From Amycolatopsis acididurans (GTDB lineage: Bacteria > Actinomycetota > Actinomycetes > Mycobacteriales > Pseudonocardiaceae), in assembly GCF_012328925.1 (NCBI RefSeq), contig NZ_JAAXLS010000027.1, forward strand, positions 19,513-83,512: a DNA stretch of 64,000 nucleotides. Direction: 5' to 3'. Position numbers and translations under genes: made by a program. A model generated the notes under the pieces. That model worked only from the letters and a program-made list of their open reading frames with translations. It had not been told where the DNA came from and ran no database searches. Below, piece by piece: positions 52,084-58,754 of the stretch; positions within the stretch are counted from its first letter, which is position 1, and each line of letters begins with the position of its first letter.

Positions 52084-52436
52084 GGAATCCGCACCACCTC
52101 GGCGCCTTCGCGGCGGATCCGCTCGCTGCCCCACCCGGCGAGCGGCCCCAGCGCCTGGTTGAGCGTGCGCCCGTGCTCGGTCAGCGAGTACTCGACCCGC
52201 GGCGGCACCTCGGCGTAGACCTCGCGGTGCACGAGGCCGTCCTCCTCCATCTCACGCAGGTGCTGCGTCAGCATCTTCTCGCTGACGCCAGGCAGGCCGC
52301 GCCGGAGTTCGGCGAAGCGGCGCACCCGGTGGGCGTTGAGTTCCCAGAGGATCAGGCCCTTCCACTTGCCGCTGACCACGTCGAGCGCGGCGTCGATGCC
52401 ACAGATGTATGGTCCGCACCTCGGCGCCTTGGCCAT
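52080..52436 (-). CDS. HxlR-family regulator
   Basis: A 118-residue winged-helix regulator: CGIDAALDVVSGKWKGLILWELNAHRVRRFAELRRGLPGVSEKMLTQHLREMEEDGLVHREVYAEVPPRVEYSLTEHG is the standard HxlR domain. Two Cys (C7 and C12) near the N-terminus could be redox sensors, as in the YodB/HypR type. It is divergent from an imine-reductase-like gene and a palindrome lies in the gap, so it probably controls that gene and itself. Confidence 0.93.
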   Translation of the reverse strand: MAKAPRCGPYICGIDAALDVVSGKWKGLILWELNAHRVRRFAELRRGLPGVSEKMLTQHLREMEEDGLVHREVYAEVPPRVEYSLTEHGRTLNQALGPLAGWGSERIRREGAEVVRIP

Positions 52437-52465
52437 GAGCAGGTCCCTCTCGCTTACGAAAAGGT

Positions 52466-52492
52466 AAGTACCGCAGTAAATAGTGGGTACTT
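52466..52492. promoter_or_regulatory. HxlR-type operator AAGTACC-N13-GGTACTT
   Basis: Perfect 7-bp inverted arms (52466-52472 and 52486-52492) with an AT-rich 13-base spacer in the divergent gap between the HxlR-type and oxidoreductase genes. GTAC-containing dyads are typical HxlR-family sites. Confidence 0.75.
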
Positions 52493-52504
52493 CCGAGAAT
52501 AGCG

Positions 52505-53413
52505 GTGGGCTCCGACGATGAGGACGTGAACGAGAAACAAACCCCTGTCACCGTCATCGGGCTCGGCCCCATGGGCCAGGCGATGACCCGCGCCTTCCTC
52601 ACCGCCGGCCACCCCGTCACCGTCTGGAACCGCACGCCCGGCCGAGCGGACGGCGTCGTCGCCGAGGGCGCGAAGCTCGCCGCCACGCCGGCCGACGCTG
52701 TCGAGTCGAGCGAACTGGTGATCGTCAGCCTCACCGATTACCAGGCGATGTACGACATTTTCGGCGACGCCACCGGTTCACTGGGCGGCCGGACGCTGGT
52801 CAACCTGAGCTCCGACACCCCCGACCGGAGCCGCGCCGCCGCCACCTGGGCGGCCGGTCACAACGCCACGTTCCTCACCGGGGGCGTGATGGTCCCGGCA
52901 CCGCTGGTCGGTACCGATGCGTCGTACATCTTCTACAGCGGTCCCGACCTCGTGATGAAACGGCACGAGGCGGCGTTGTCGCTGCTGGGCGCGCCGAAGT
53001 ACCTGGGTGCGGATCCCGGTCTCGCACAGCTGATGTACCAGGCTCAGCTCACGGTGTTCCTCACGACGTTGTCCGGGCTGATGCACGCGACCGCGATGCT
53101 CGGCAGCGCCGGTATGAAGGCCACGCAGGCCCTGCCGGAACTGCTGTTGTTCACCGACTCGATCGGCGCGATCGTACGGGCGGGCGAGGAAACCCCGGGC
53201 GCGGCGCTGGACGCGGGCGAGCATCCGGGCGCCCTGAGCACGGTCACGATGATGGGCGCGACGTCCGATCACATCGTCGAAACGAGCGCGTCGCTGGGCC
53301 TCGACCCCGCGCTGCCGGAAGCCGTCCAGGCGCACTACCGGCGGGCGATCAAGGACGGGCACGGCGGCGACAACTGGACCCGCATCATCGACGGGATCCG
53401 CGACCCGCGCTGA
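52505..53413 (+). CDS. NAD(P)-binding oxidoreductase, imine reductase/beta-hydroxyacid dehydrogenase type
   Basis: A 302-residue enzyme (295 if GTG 52526 is the start). VTVIGLGPMGQAMTRAFLTAGHPVTVWNRTPGRAD is the NADP-type Rossmann motif of the 6-phosphogluconate dehydrogenase superfamily, and the helical C-terminal half has the LMYQAQLTVFLTTLSGLMHATAML segment seen in imine reductase-like members. The usual catalytic Lys of hydroxyacid dehydrogenases is not evident, which favours the imine-reductase group. It is probably induced through the HxlR-type operator. Confidence 0.85.
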   Translation: MGSDDEDVNEKQTPVTVIGLGPMGQAMTRAFLTAGHPVTVWNRTPGRADGVVAEGAKLAATPADAVESSELVIVSLTDYQAMYDIFGDATGSLGGRTLVNLSSDTPDRSRAAATWAAGHNATFLTGGVMVPAPLVGTDASYIFYSGPDLVMKRHEAALSLLGAPKYLGADPGLAQLMYQAQLTVFLTTLSGLMHATAMLGSAGMKATQALPELLLFTDSIGAIVRAGEETPGAALDAGEHPGALSTVTMMGATSDHIVETSASLGLDPALPEAVQAHYRRAIKDGHGGDNWTRIIDGIRDPR

Positions 53414-53423
53414 GGCCGCGACG

Positions 53424-53451
53424 GTGGATCCGGCAGCGTGGCCGGATCCAC
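53424..53451. terminator. Bidirectional terminator between oxidoreductase and cdsA genes
   Basis: GTGGATCCGGC (53424-53434) and GCCGGATCCAC (53441-53451) are perfect 11-bp arms around a six-base loop. The right arm reaches the cdsA stop codon on the minus strand. Confidence 0.88.
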
Positions 53452-54371
53452 TAAACGAAAGCCGAAAGCAGCACCCAGGACACGACGGCGGAGGGCAGCA
53501 GCGAATCGAGCCGGTCCATCAGGCCCCCGTGGCCCGGCAGCATCGTGCCCATGTCCTTGATGCCGAGGTCCCGCTTCATCAGCGACTCGACCAGATCGCC
53601 CAGCGTCGCGGTGAGCACGATCGCCGCGCCGAAGATCACGCCCTGCCAGGCGTGCCCGTGCAGCAGCAGGCTGAGCGTCAGCGCGCCGGCCACGATGCCC
53701 GCGATCATCGACCCGGTGAAGCCCTCCCAGGTCTTCTTCGGACTGATCGAGGGCGCCATCGGATGCTTGCCCCTGAGTACACCGGCCGCGTAGCCGCCGG
53801 TGTCGGACGCGACGACGCCGATCATGAAGGCGAGCACCCGCCCGACGCCGTCGGGCGGCGGGACGAGCATCGCCGCGAAGGACGCGAACAGCGGCAGGTA
53901 GGCCGCCGCGAACACCGAGGCCGTGATGTCGCGCAGGTAGCCCTCGGCCCCGCCGGGCAGGCGCCACAGCAGACAGACCAGCACGGTGATCGCGAAGGCG
54001 ATCATCGCGCCGTCCCGGCCGAACGGCCACGTCAGCCAGATCATCGTCTGCCCGCCGACGAGCAGCGGGATCAGCGCGACCTTGATACCGACGGCGCGGC
54101 GCAGCGCCTGCGCCAGCTCGATGGTGCCGACCGCGATGGCGACACCGATGATCCCGATGAACACATATCGCACGGTGAGCAGCGAAACGAGAATCGCCGC
54201 GCCCAGCCCGACGCCGACCGCGATGGCGGCGGGCAGATCACGACCTGCCCGCGACGTCTTCTTCGCCGGCTCGGCCGGCTGCGACCCGCCGGCTTCGGGC
54301 TTGCCGTCCTGCGACGGGTCGTCCAGAGAAGACATCGGCGCCTTCTCGCGTTCTTCGCTCACCTGAGCCAT
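53451..54371 (-). CDS. cdsA: Phosphatidate cytidylyltransferase
   Basis: A 306-residue membrane enzyme making CDP-diacylglycerol for phospholipid synthesis. A hydrophilic N-terminus of about 50 residues leads to eight or so helices. The signature near the C-terminus is complete: SPKKTWEGFTGSMIAG and GDLVESLMKRDLGIKDMGTMLPGHGGLMDRLDSLL. Its ATG shares bases with the frr stop (TGATG), so the two are translationally coupled in the pyrH-frr-cdsA operon. Confidence 0.95.
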   Translation of the reverse strand: MAQVSEEREKAPMSSLDDPSQDGKPEAGGSQPAEPAKKTSRAGRDLPAAIAVGVGLGAAILVSLLTVRYVFIGIIGVAIAVGTIELAQALRRAVGIKVALIPLLVGGQTMIWLTWPFGRDGAMIAFAITVLVCLLWRLPGGAEGYLRDITASVFAAAYLPLFASFAAMLVPPPDGVGRVLAFMIGVVASDTGGYAAGVLRGKHPMAPSISPKKTWEGFTGSMIAGIVAGALTLSLLLHGHAWQGVIFGAAIVLTATLGDLVESLMKRDLGIKDMGTMLPGHGGLMDRLDSLLPSAVVSWVLLSAFV

Positions 54372-54928
54372 CAGACCTCGAGTAGCTCGGTTTCCTTGTG
54401 CTTGACGAGCTCCTCGACCTGGTTGACGTAGCTGTCCGTCAGGTTCTGCAGCTCCTTCTCCGCCCTGGCCACGTCGTCCTCGCCGGCCTCGCCGTCCTTG
54501 GCGATGCGGTCCAGCTCCTCCTTGGCCTTGCGGCGGACACCGCGGATGTGCACCTTGGCGTCCTCGCCCTTGCCCTTGGCCATCTTCACCATCTCGCGAC
54601 GCCGCTCCTCGGTGAGCTGCGGGATGACGATGCGGATGATGGTGCCGTCGTTGCTCGGGTTCACCCCGAGGTCGGAGTCCCGGATGGCCTTCTCGATCGC
54701 ACCGAGCTGGCTGGCGTCGTAGGGCTTGATCACGGCCATGCGCGCTTCGGGGATGTTCACGCTCGCCACCTGGTTGAGCGGCATCATCGAGCCGTAGGCC
54801 TCGACCTGAACCCGGGAGAACATCGCCGGGTTGGCCCGGCCGGTCCGCACCGACGACAGATCCTCCTTGGCGAAGGACACCGCTTTTTCCATCTTCTCCT
54901 CGGCGTCGAGGAGGGTCTCGTCGATCAC
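54371..54928 (-). CDS. frr: Ribosome recycling factor
   Basis: A 185-residue factor that splits post-termination ribosomes together with EF-G. The full-length family pattern is present: DAEEKMEKAVSFAKEDLSSVRTGRANPAMF, VEAYGSMMPLNQVASVNIPEARM, DLGVNPSNDGTIIRIVIPQLTEERRREMVKMAK and the C-terminal helical segment ending TELLEV. GTG 54928 starts it. It lies 47 bases after pyrH and overlaps cdsA. Confidence 0.97.
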   Translation of the reverse strand: MIDETLLDAEEKMEKAVSFAKEDLSSVRTGRANPAMFSRVQVEAYGSMMPLNQVASVNIPEARMAVIKPYDASQLGAIEKAIRDSDLGVNPSNDGTIIRIVIPQLTEERRREMVKMAKGKGEDAKVHIRGVRRKAKEELDRIAKDGEAGEDDVARAEKELQNLTDSYVNQVEELVKHKETELLEV

Positions 54929-54975
54929 GGCTACTCCCGTTGTCTACTCAGTTGTCTCCTGCAATCCCACCAGTA

Positions 54976-55722
54976 CTAGGCCTGCTGCCCGCTGGTGGGG
55001 GTGCTGACCAGCGTCCCGATCCTCTCACCACGCACCGCTCGTGCGATGTTCCCCTCGGTGAGCAGGTTGAACACGATGATCGGCATGTTGTTGTCCATGC
55101 ACAGGCTGAACGCCGTCGCGTCGGCGACCTTGAGCCCCCGTTCGAGGACCTCGCGATGCGTGATCTCGTCGAACATCTTGGCGCTCGGGTCGGTCTTGGG
55201 ATCCGCGGTGAACACGCCGTCCACGGCCTTGGCCATCAGCACGGCCTCGCAGCCGATCTCGAGCGCCCGCTGCGCGGCGGCGGTGTCGGTGGAGAAGTAG
55301 GGCATGCCGACCCCCGCCGCGAAGATCACCACGCGGCCCTTCTCCAGATGCCGCTCGGCACGGCGCGGGATGTAGGGCTCGGCGACCTGGCCCATCGTGA
55401 TGGCGCTCTGCACCCGGGTGGGCACGCCTTCCTTCTCCAGGAAGTCCTGCATCGCGATGCAGTTCATGACGGTGCCCAGCATCGCCATGTAGTCAGCGCG
55501 GTCGCGGTCCATGCCCCGCTGGGACAGCTCCGCGCCGCGGAAGTAGTTGCCGCCGCCGATGACGATGGCCATCTGCACCCCGGAGCGCACGACGTCGGCG
55601 ATCTGCGCCGCCACCGAGTGCACGACGTCGGGGTCGACGCCCAGCGAACCACCGCCGAGCATCTCTCCCCCCAGTTTCAGCAGCACCCGCCGGTAGCCGT
55701 CACCGGCTCTTTCGTCCGTCAC
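54976..55722 (-). CDS. pyrH: UMP kinase
   Basis: A 248-residue hexameric kinase phosphorylating UMP to UDP. Family motifs: RVLLKLGGEMLGG, MAIVIGGGNYFRGAEL, DYMAMLGTVMNCIAMQDFLE, VVIFAAGVGMPYFSTDTAAAQRALEI and the C-terminal FSLCMDNNMPIIVFNLLTEGN. GTG 55722 is chosen because homologues start just before DGYRRVLLKLGG and a GGAGG lies upstream; a longer frame reaches 55773. It is separated from tsf by a terminator, so it has its own promoter. Confidence 0.96.
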   Translation of the reverse strand: MTDERAGDGYRRVLLKLGGEMLGGGSLGVDPDVVHSVAAQIADVVRSGVQMAIVIGGGNYFRGAELSQRGMDRDRADYMAMLGTVMNCIAMQDFLEKEGVPTRVQSAITMGQVAEPYIPRRAERHLEKGRVVIFAAGVGMPYFSTDTAAAQRALEIGCEAVLMAKAVDGVFTADPKTDPSAKMFDEITHREVLERGLKVADATAFSLCMDNNMPIIVFNLLTEGNIARAVRGERIGTLVSTPTSGQQA

Positions 55723-55796
55723 TCCCGCCTCACCTCCGCTGGGTACCGCTTGCGTTAGCGGGGTTCCGCCCACGCCGGCCCGGTGGCCTTCGTGGC

Positions 55797-55835
55797 CGTG
55801 CCCCGTCCCCGAGATACTTCCGGAGACGGGGCACG
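55797..55835 (-). terminator. Terminator between tsf and pyrH
   Basis: CGTGCCCCGTC (55797-55807) and GACGGGGCACG (55825-55835) are perfect 11-bp arms with a 17-base loop, 22 bases past the tsf stop on the minus strand. It separates rpsB-tsf from pyrH-frr-cdsA. Confidence 0.88.
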
Positions 55836-55857
55836 GTAACGCGTCCGCCGTCAGGCG

Positions 55858-56676
55858 TTACTGCTGGCCCACCTCGAAACGGGCGAACCGGGTGACGGTC
55901 ACGCCCGCGGCGTCGAGCAGCTGCTTGACGGTCTTCTTGTTGTCCGTGACAGACGGCTGCTCGAGCAGCACGTTGTCCTTGTAGAAGGCGTTGACCTTGC
56001 CCTCGATGATCTTGGGCAGGGCCTGCTCGGGCTTGCCCTCGGCCCGCGCGGTCTCCTCGGCGATGCGCCGCTCGTTGTCGACGATGTCGGCCGGGACCTG
56101 CTCGCGCGTCAGGTACTTCGGCTTGAGCGCCGCGATCTGCAGCGCCGCGCCGCGGGCCGCGTCGGCGTCGCCACCGGTGTACTCGACGAGCACGCCGACG
56201 GCGGGCGGGAGGCCCGCGCCACGACGGTGCAGGTAGGTCTCGACGGTGCCGTCGAAGGAGACGACCCGGCGCAGCACGAGCTTCTCGCCGATCTTGGCGG
56301 CCAGCTCCTGCACGGCGTCGTTGACGCTCTTGCCGGCCTCGAGCTCGGCGGCGCCCAGCTTCTCGACGTCGTCGGTGCCCACGGCCTTCGCCGCGGCGAC
56401 GATCTTGTCGGCGAGCTGCTGGAACTGCTCGTTCTTGGCGACGAAGTCGGTCTCCGAGTTGATCTCGATGAGCACACCGCCCTCGCCGGCGACCAGGCCC
56501 TCGGCGGTGGCGCGCTCGGCGCGCTTGCCGACGTCCTTGGCACCCTTGATGCGCAGGAACTCGACGGCCTTGTCGAAGTCGCCGCCGGACTCCTCGAGGG
56601 CCTTCTTGCAGTCCATCATGCCGGAGGCGGTGAGCTCGCGGAGACGCTTCACGTCCGCCGCGGTGTAGTTCGCCAT
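55858..56676 (-). CDS. tsf: Elongation factor Ts
   Basis: A 272-residue guanine-nucleotide exchange factor for EF-Tu. The N-terminal UBA domain is TAADVKRLRELTASGMMDCKKALEESGGDFDKAVEFLR; the signature NSETDFVAKNEQF and the two-subdomain core follow, ending AGVTVTRFARFEVGQQ. ATG 56676 starts it at the family position; the longer frame is rpsB antisense-like Pro/Arg text. It follows rpsB by 40 bases in one operon. Confidence 0.97.
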   Translation of the reverse strand: MANYTAADVKRLRELTASGMMDCKKALEESGGDFDKAVEFLRIKGAKDVGKRAERATAEGLVAGEGGVLIEINSETDFVAKNEQFQQLADKIVAAAKAVGTDDVEKLGAAELEAGKSVNDAVQELAAKIGEKLVLRRVVSFDGTVETYLHRRGAGLPPAVGVLVEYTGGDADAARGAALQIAALKPKYLTREQVPADIVDNERRIAEETARAEGKPEQALPKIIEGKVNAFYKDNVLLEQPSVTDNKKTVKQLLDAAGVTVTRFARFEVGQQ

Positions 56677-56716
56677 CGTGCCTTTTCCGTTCCCTTCGGA
56701 AGTCTTGGTCGCGTGG

Positions 56717-57544
56717 TCAGGAGGAGGTGGTCTGCTCGGCCGGCTGTCCGCCTTCGCTGCCGGCCAGGAGCTCCTTCTCCCACTCGGCCAGCGGCTCGTC
56801 GGACGCGACGCCCGCCTCGGGCTTGTCCTTGCCCTCGGGAGCGGAACCGTTGCGGCCCGAACGGGCCAGCAGGCCGGCCGCGGCGGCTTCGGCGACAACC
56901 TTGGTCAGCAGCGCGGCGGAGCGGATCGCGTCGTCGTTGCCCGGGATCGGGTAGTCGACCTCGTCGGGGTCACAGTTGGTGTCGAGCACCGCGACGACCG
57001 GGATGTTCAGCTTGCGCGCCTCGCCGACGGCGATGTGCTCCTTCTTGGTGTCCACGATCCAGACGGCGGAGGGGACCTTCGCCATGTCGCGGATACCGCC
57101 GAGGGTCTTCTCCAGCTTGTCCTTCTCGCGGGTGAGCGTGAGGATCTCGCGCTTGGTCAGCCCCTGGAAGCCACCGGTCTGCTCCTGCGACTCGAGCTCC
57201 TTGAGGCGCTGCAGCCGCTTGTGGACGGTCTGGAAGTTGGTGAGCATCCCGCCCAGCCAGCGCTGGTTGACGTAGGGCATGCCCACGCGCTGCGCCTCGC
57301 TGGCGATCGCTTCCTGCGCCTGCTTCTTGGTGCCGACGAACATGATCGTGCCGCCGTGCGCGACGGTTTCCTTGATGAACTCGAAGGCACGGTCGATGTA
57401 GGTCAGCGTCTGCTGCAGGTCGATGATGTAGATGCCGTTGCGCTCGGTGAGGATGTAGCGCTTCATCTTCGGGTTCCAGCGCCGGGTCTGGTGCCCGAAG
57501 TGCACACCGGAATCGAGCAGCTGCTTCATGGTGACGACGGCCAT
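56717..57544 (-). CDS. rpsB: 30S ribosomal protein S2
   Basis: A 275-residue ribosomal protein. It begins MAVVTMKQLLDSGVHFGHQTRRWNPKMKRYI and contains DLQQTLTYIDRAFEFI, MFVGTKKQAQEAI, VNQRWLGGMLTNFQT and VVAVLDTNCDPDEVDYPIPGNDDAIRS, all diagnostic. The C-terminus has an acidic, Gly/Pro-rich tail of about 40 residues usual in actinobacteria. ATG 57544 starts it. The 5' region (57545-57935, 391 bases shared with the divergent M23 gene) holds its leader and two DnaA boxes. Confidence 0.97.
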   Translation of the reverse strand: MAVVTMKQLLDSGVHFGHQTRRWNPKMKRYILTERNGIYIIDLQQTLTYIDRAFEFIKETVAHGGTIMFVGTKKQAQEAIASEAQRVGMPYVNQRWLGGMLTNFQTVHKRLQRLKELESQEQTGGFQGLTKREILTLTREKDKLEKTLGGIRDMAKVPSAVWIVDTKKEHIAVGEARKLNIPVVAVLDTNCDPDEVDYPIPGNDDAIRSAALLTKVVAEAAAAGLLARSGRNGSAPEGKDKPEAGVASDEPLAEWEKELLAGSEGGQPAEQTTSS

Positions 57545-57855
57545 GGCCGGATTCGCACCTCTTCTGTCTTGAGCGCACCGGGGGCGGCCCCGGCCCGCAT
57601 GGTCGGTTTGTCGCCGTCGGCCGGGTGACCGGCGGCCCTGGTGCAGTGCCGGTGCCCGGACCCCGGTCGGAAGCAGGTGCTTCGCCGCGGAGACCGCCGG
57701 GCGCCGTGCGCTCCGTTTCGCCAGGCGATCCTGGGAACGTTCTGGAGATGGAGCATGCACGTACACGCGAAGTCGACCTGTGCCAGCACAGGCCGCGAGA
57801 ACAGTGTACGCCCAGGCCCGGCTGGCTTCAGCACCGGTAAGCCGAGGGTGCCCGG

Positions 57856-57882
57856 TTATCCACACCGCCCCGGTTATCCACA
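57856..57882 (+). promoter_or_regulatory. Pair of perfect DnaA boxes between rpsB and the M23 gene
   Basis: TTATCCACA at 57856-57864 and 57874-57882, an 18-base period, separated by CCGCCCCGG. The layout and spacer closely match the pair at 19745-19771. The rest of the 57545-57935 region shows no gene; its rpsB-proximal part is presumably an mRNA leader. Confidence 0.75.
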
Positions 57883-57935
57883 GATCCGCGATCTCTCCAT
57901 GCCCGCAGCCCCCAACTCCCGCCAAGCTTGGTCAA

Positions 57936-58754
57936 GTGATCGCCCCACCGCGCTTGACAGCGGCATACGTCCTGGTGACCAGCCTCCTGGCCGCCGTATT
58001 CGTCGTGCCGCCCTTCGCCGCCGGTACGCCGGCGCCGCGCGCTGCATCGATAGAGGCGTCGATGGAGGCGCGGACAACCGACCTCGAGCCGCGGTTTTCC
58101 TGGCCGCTGTCCCCCGCTCCGGTCGTGAGCAGGCCTTTCGACGCCCCCACCACCTCGTACGGTCCCGGTCACCGCGGCGTCGATTTGGTTGCGACACCCG
58201 GTCAGCAGGTATTGGCGGCAGGCCCGGGTGTCGTCGTGTTCGCCGGTCAGGTGGCAGGCCAGGGCGTGGTCTCGATCGACCACGACGGCGGCCTGCGCAC
58301 CACGTACGAGCCGGTCACGCCCCTGGTGGCCGCGGGCGCGCAGGTTCTCGCAGGCCAGCCGATCGGCACCGTGAACCCGGGACATCCAGACTGCCCGGCA
58401 CCCGCGTGCCTGCACTGGGGTGTCCGCCGCGGCGAGGAGTACCTGAGCCCACTGGGCCTGATCCGGGCGCTGTCGGTGATCCGCCTGAAGCCCTGGATCA
58501 CCGAGGCGTCGGGGCTGGCGGGGTCACGCAAGCCTGGGGCGCTACCGACGCTCCGTGGGCCTCCGGGGCGCCAGCACCCCCGTGGCATCAGCACCCCCAC
58601 GGCGTCAGCACCCCCGCGGCATCAGCACCCCCCGGCGTCAGCACCCCCGCGACGTCAGCACCTCCGGGGCGATGAACCGCGGCCCGGCCTTCAGACGCTC
58701 GCCTGCTCGGTCAATCGCGCACGCAGTCGCAGGACCGCCCGGGTGTGGAGCTGA
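57936..58754 (+). CDS. Secreted M23-family peptidase-like protein with a repeat tail
   Basis: A 272-residue exported protein. An N-terminal signal or anchor (TAAYVLVTSLLAAVFVVPPFAAG) leads to an M23/LytM domain: GPGHRGVDLVATPGQQVLAAGPGVVVFAGQV has the first zinc His and Asp (HRGVDL), and CLHWGVRRGEEYLSPL the last His (HWG). It would act on or bind peptidoglycan. From about residue 205 the frame runs through a 17-18 bp repeat (RQHPRGISTP, SAPPRHQHPP) and the last 64 bases are antisense to the sigma gene, so the true end is uncertain. GTG 57936 has no strong ribosome site. An M23-type gene divergent from rpsB also occurs in mycobacteria as I recall. Confidence 0.8.
   Translation: MIAPPRLTAAYVLVTSLLAAVFVVPPFAAGTPAPRAASIEASMEARTTDLEPRFSWPLSPAPVVSRPFDAPTTSYGPGHRGVDLVATPGQQVLAAGPGVVVFAGQVAGQGVVSIDHDGGLRTTYEPVTPLVAAGAQVLAGQPIGTVNPGHPDCPAPACLHWGVRRGEEYLSPLGLIRALSVIRLKPWITEASGLAGSRKPGALPTLRGPPGRQHPRGISTPTASAPPRHQHPPASAPPRRQHLRGDEPRPGLQTLACSVNRARSRRTARVWS
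58556..58672. repeat. 17-18 bp minisatellite between convergent M23 and sigma genes
   Basis: Six to seven units of the form GCATCAGCACCCCCGCGGC / GCGTCAGCACCCCCGCGAC, within the 3' part of the M23 frame. Unit length is not a multiple of three throughout, so encoded peptides shift slightly (RQHPRGISTP, TASAPPRHQHPP). Confidence 0.8.

Noticed and set aside
57856..57882. Chromosomal origin of replication
   Set aside because: Only two DnaA boxes are present, with no dnaA/dnaN genes and no AT-rich unwinding region; oriC would have many more boxes.
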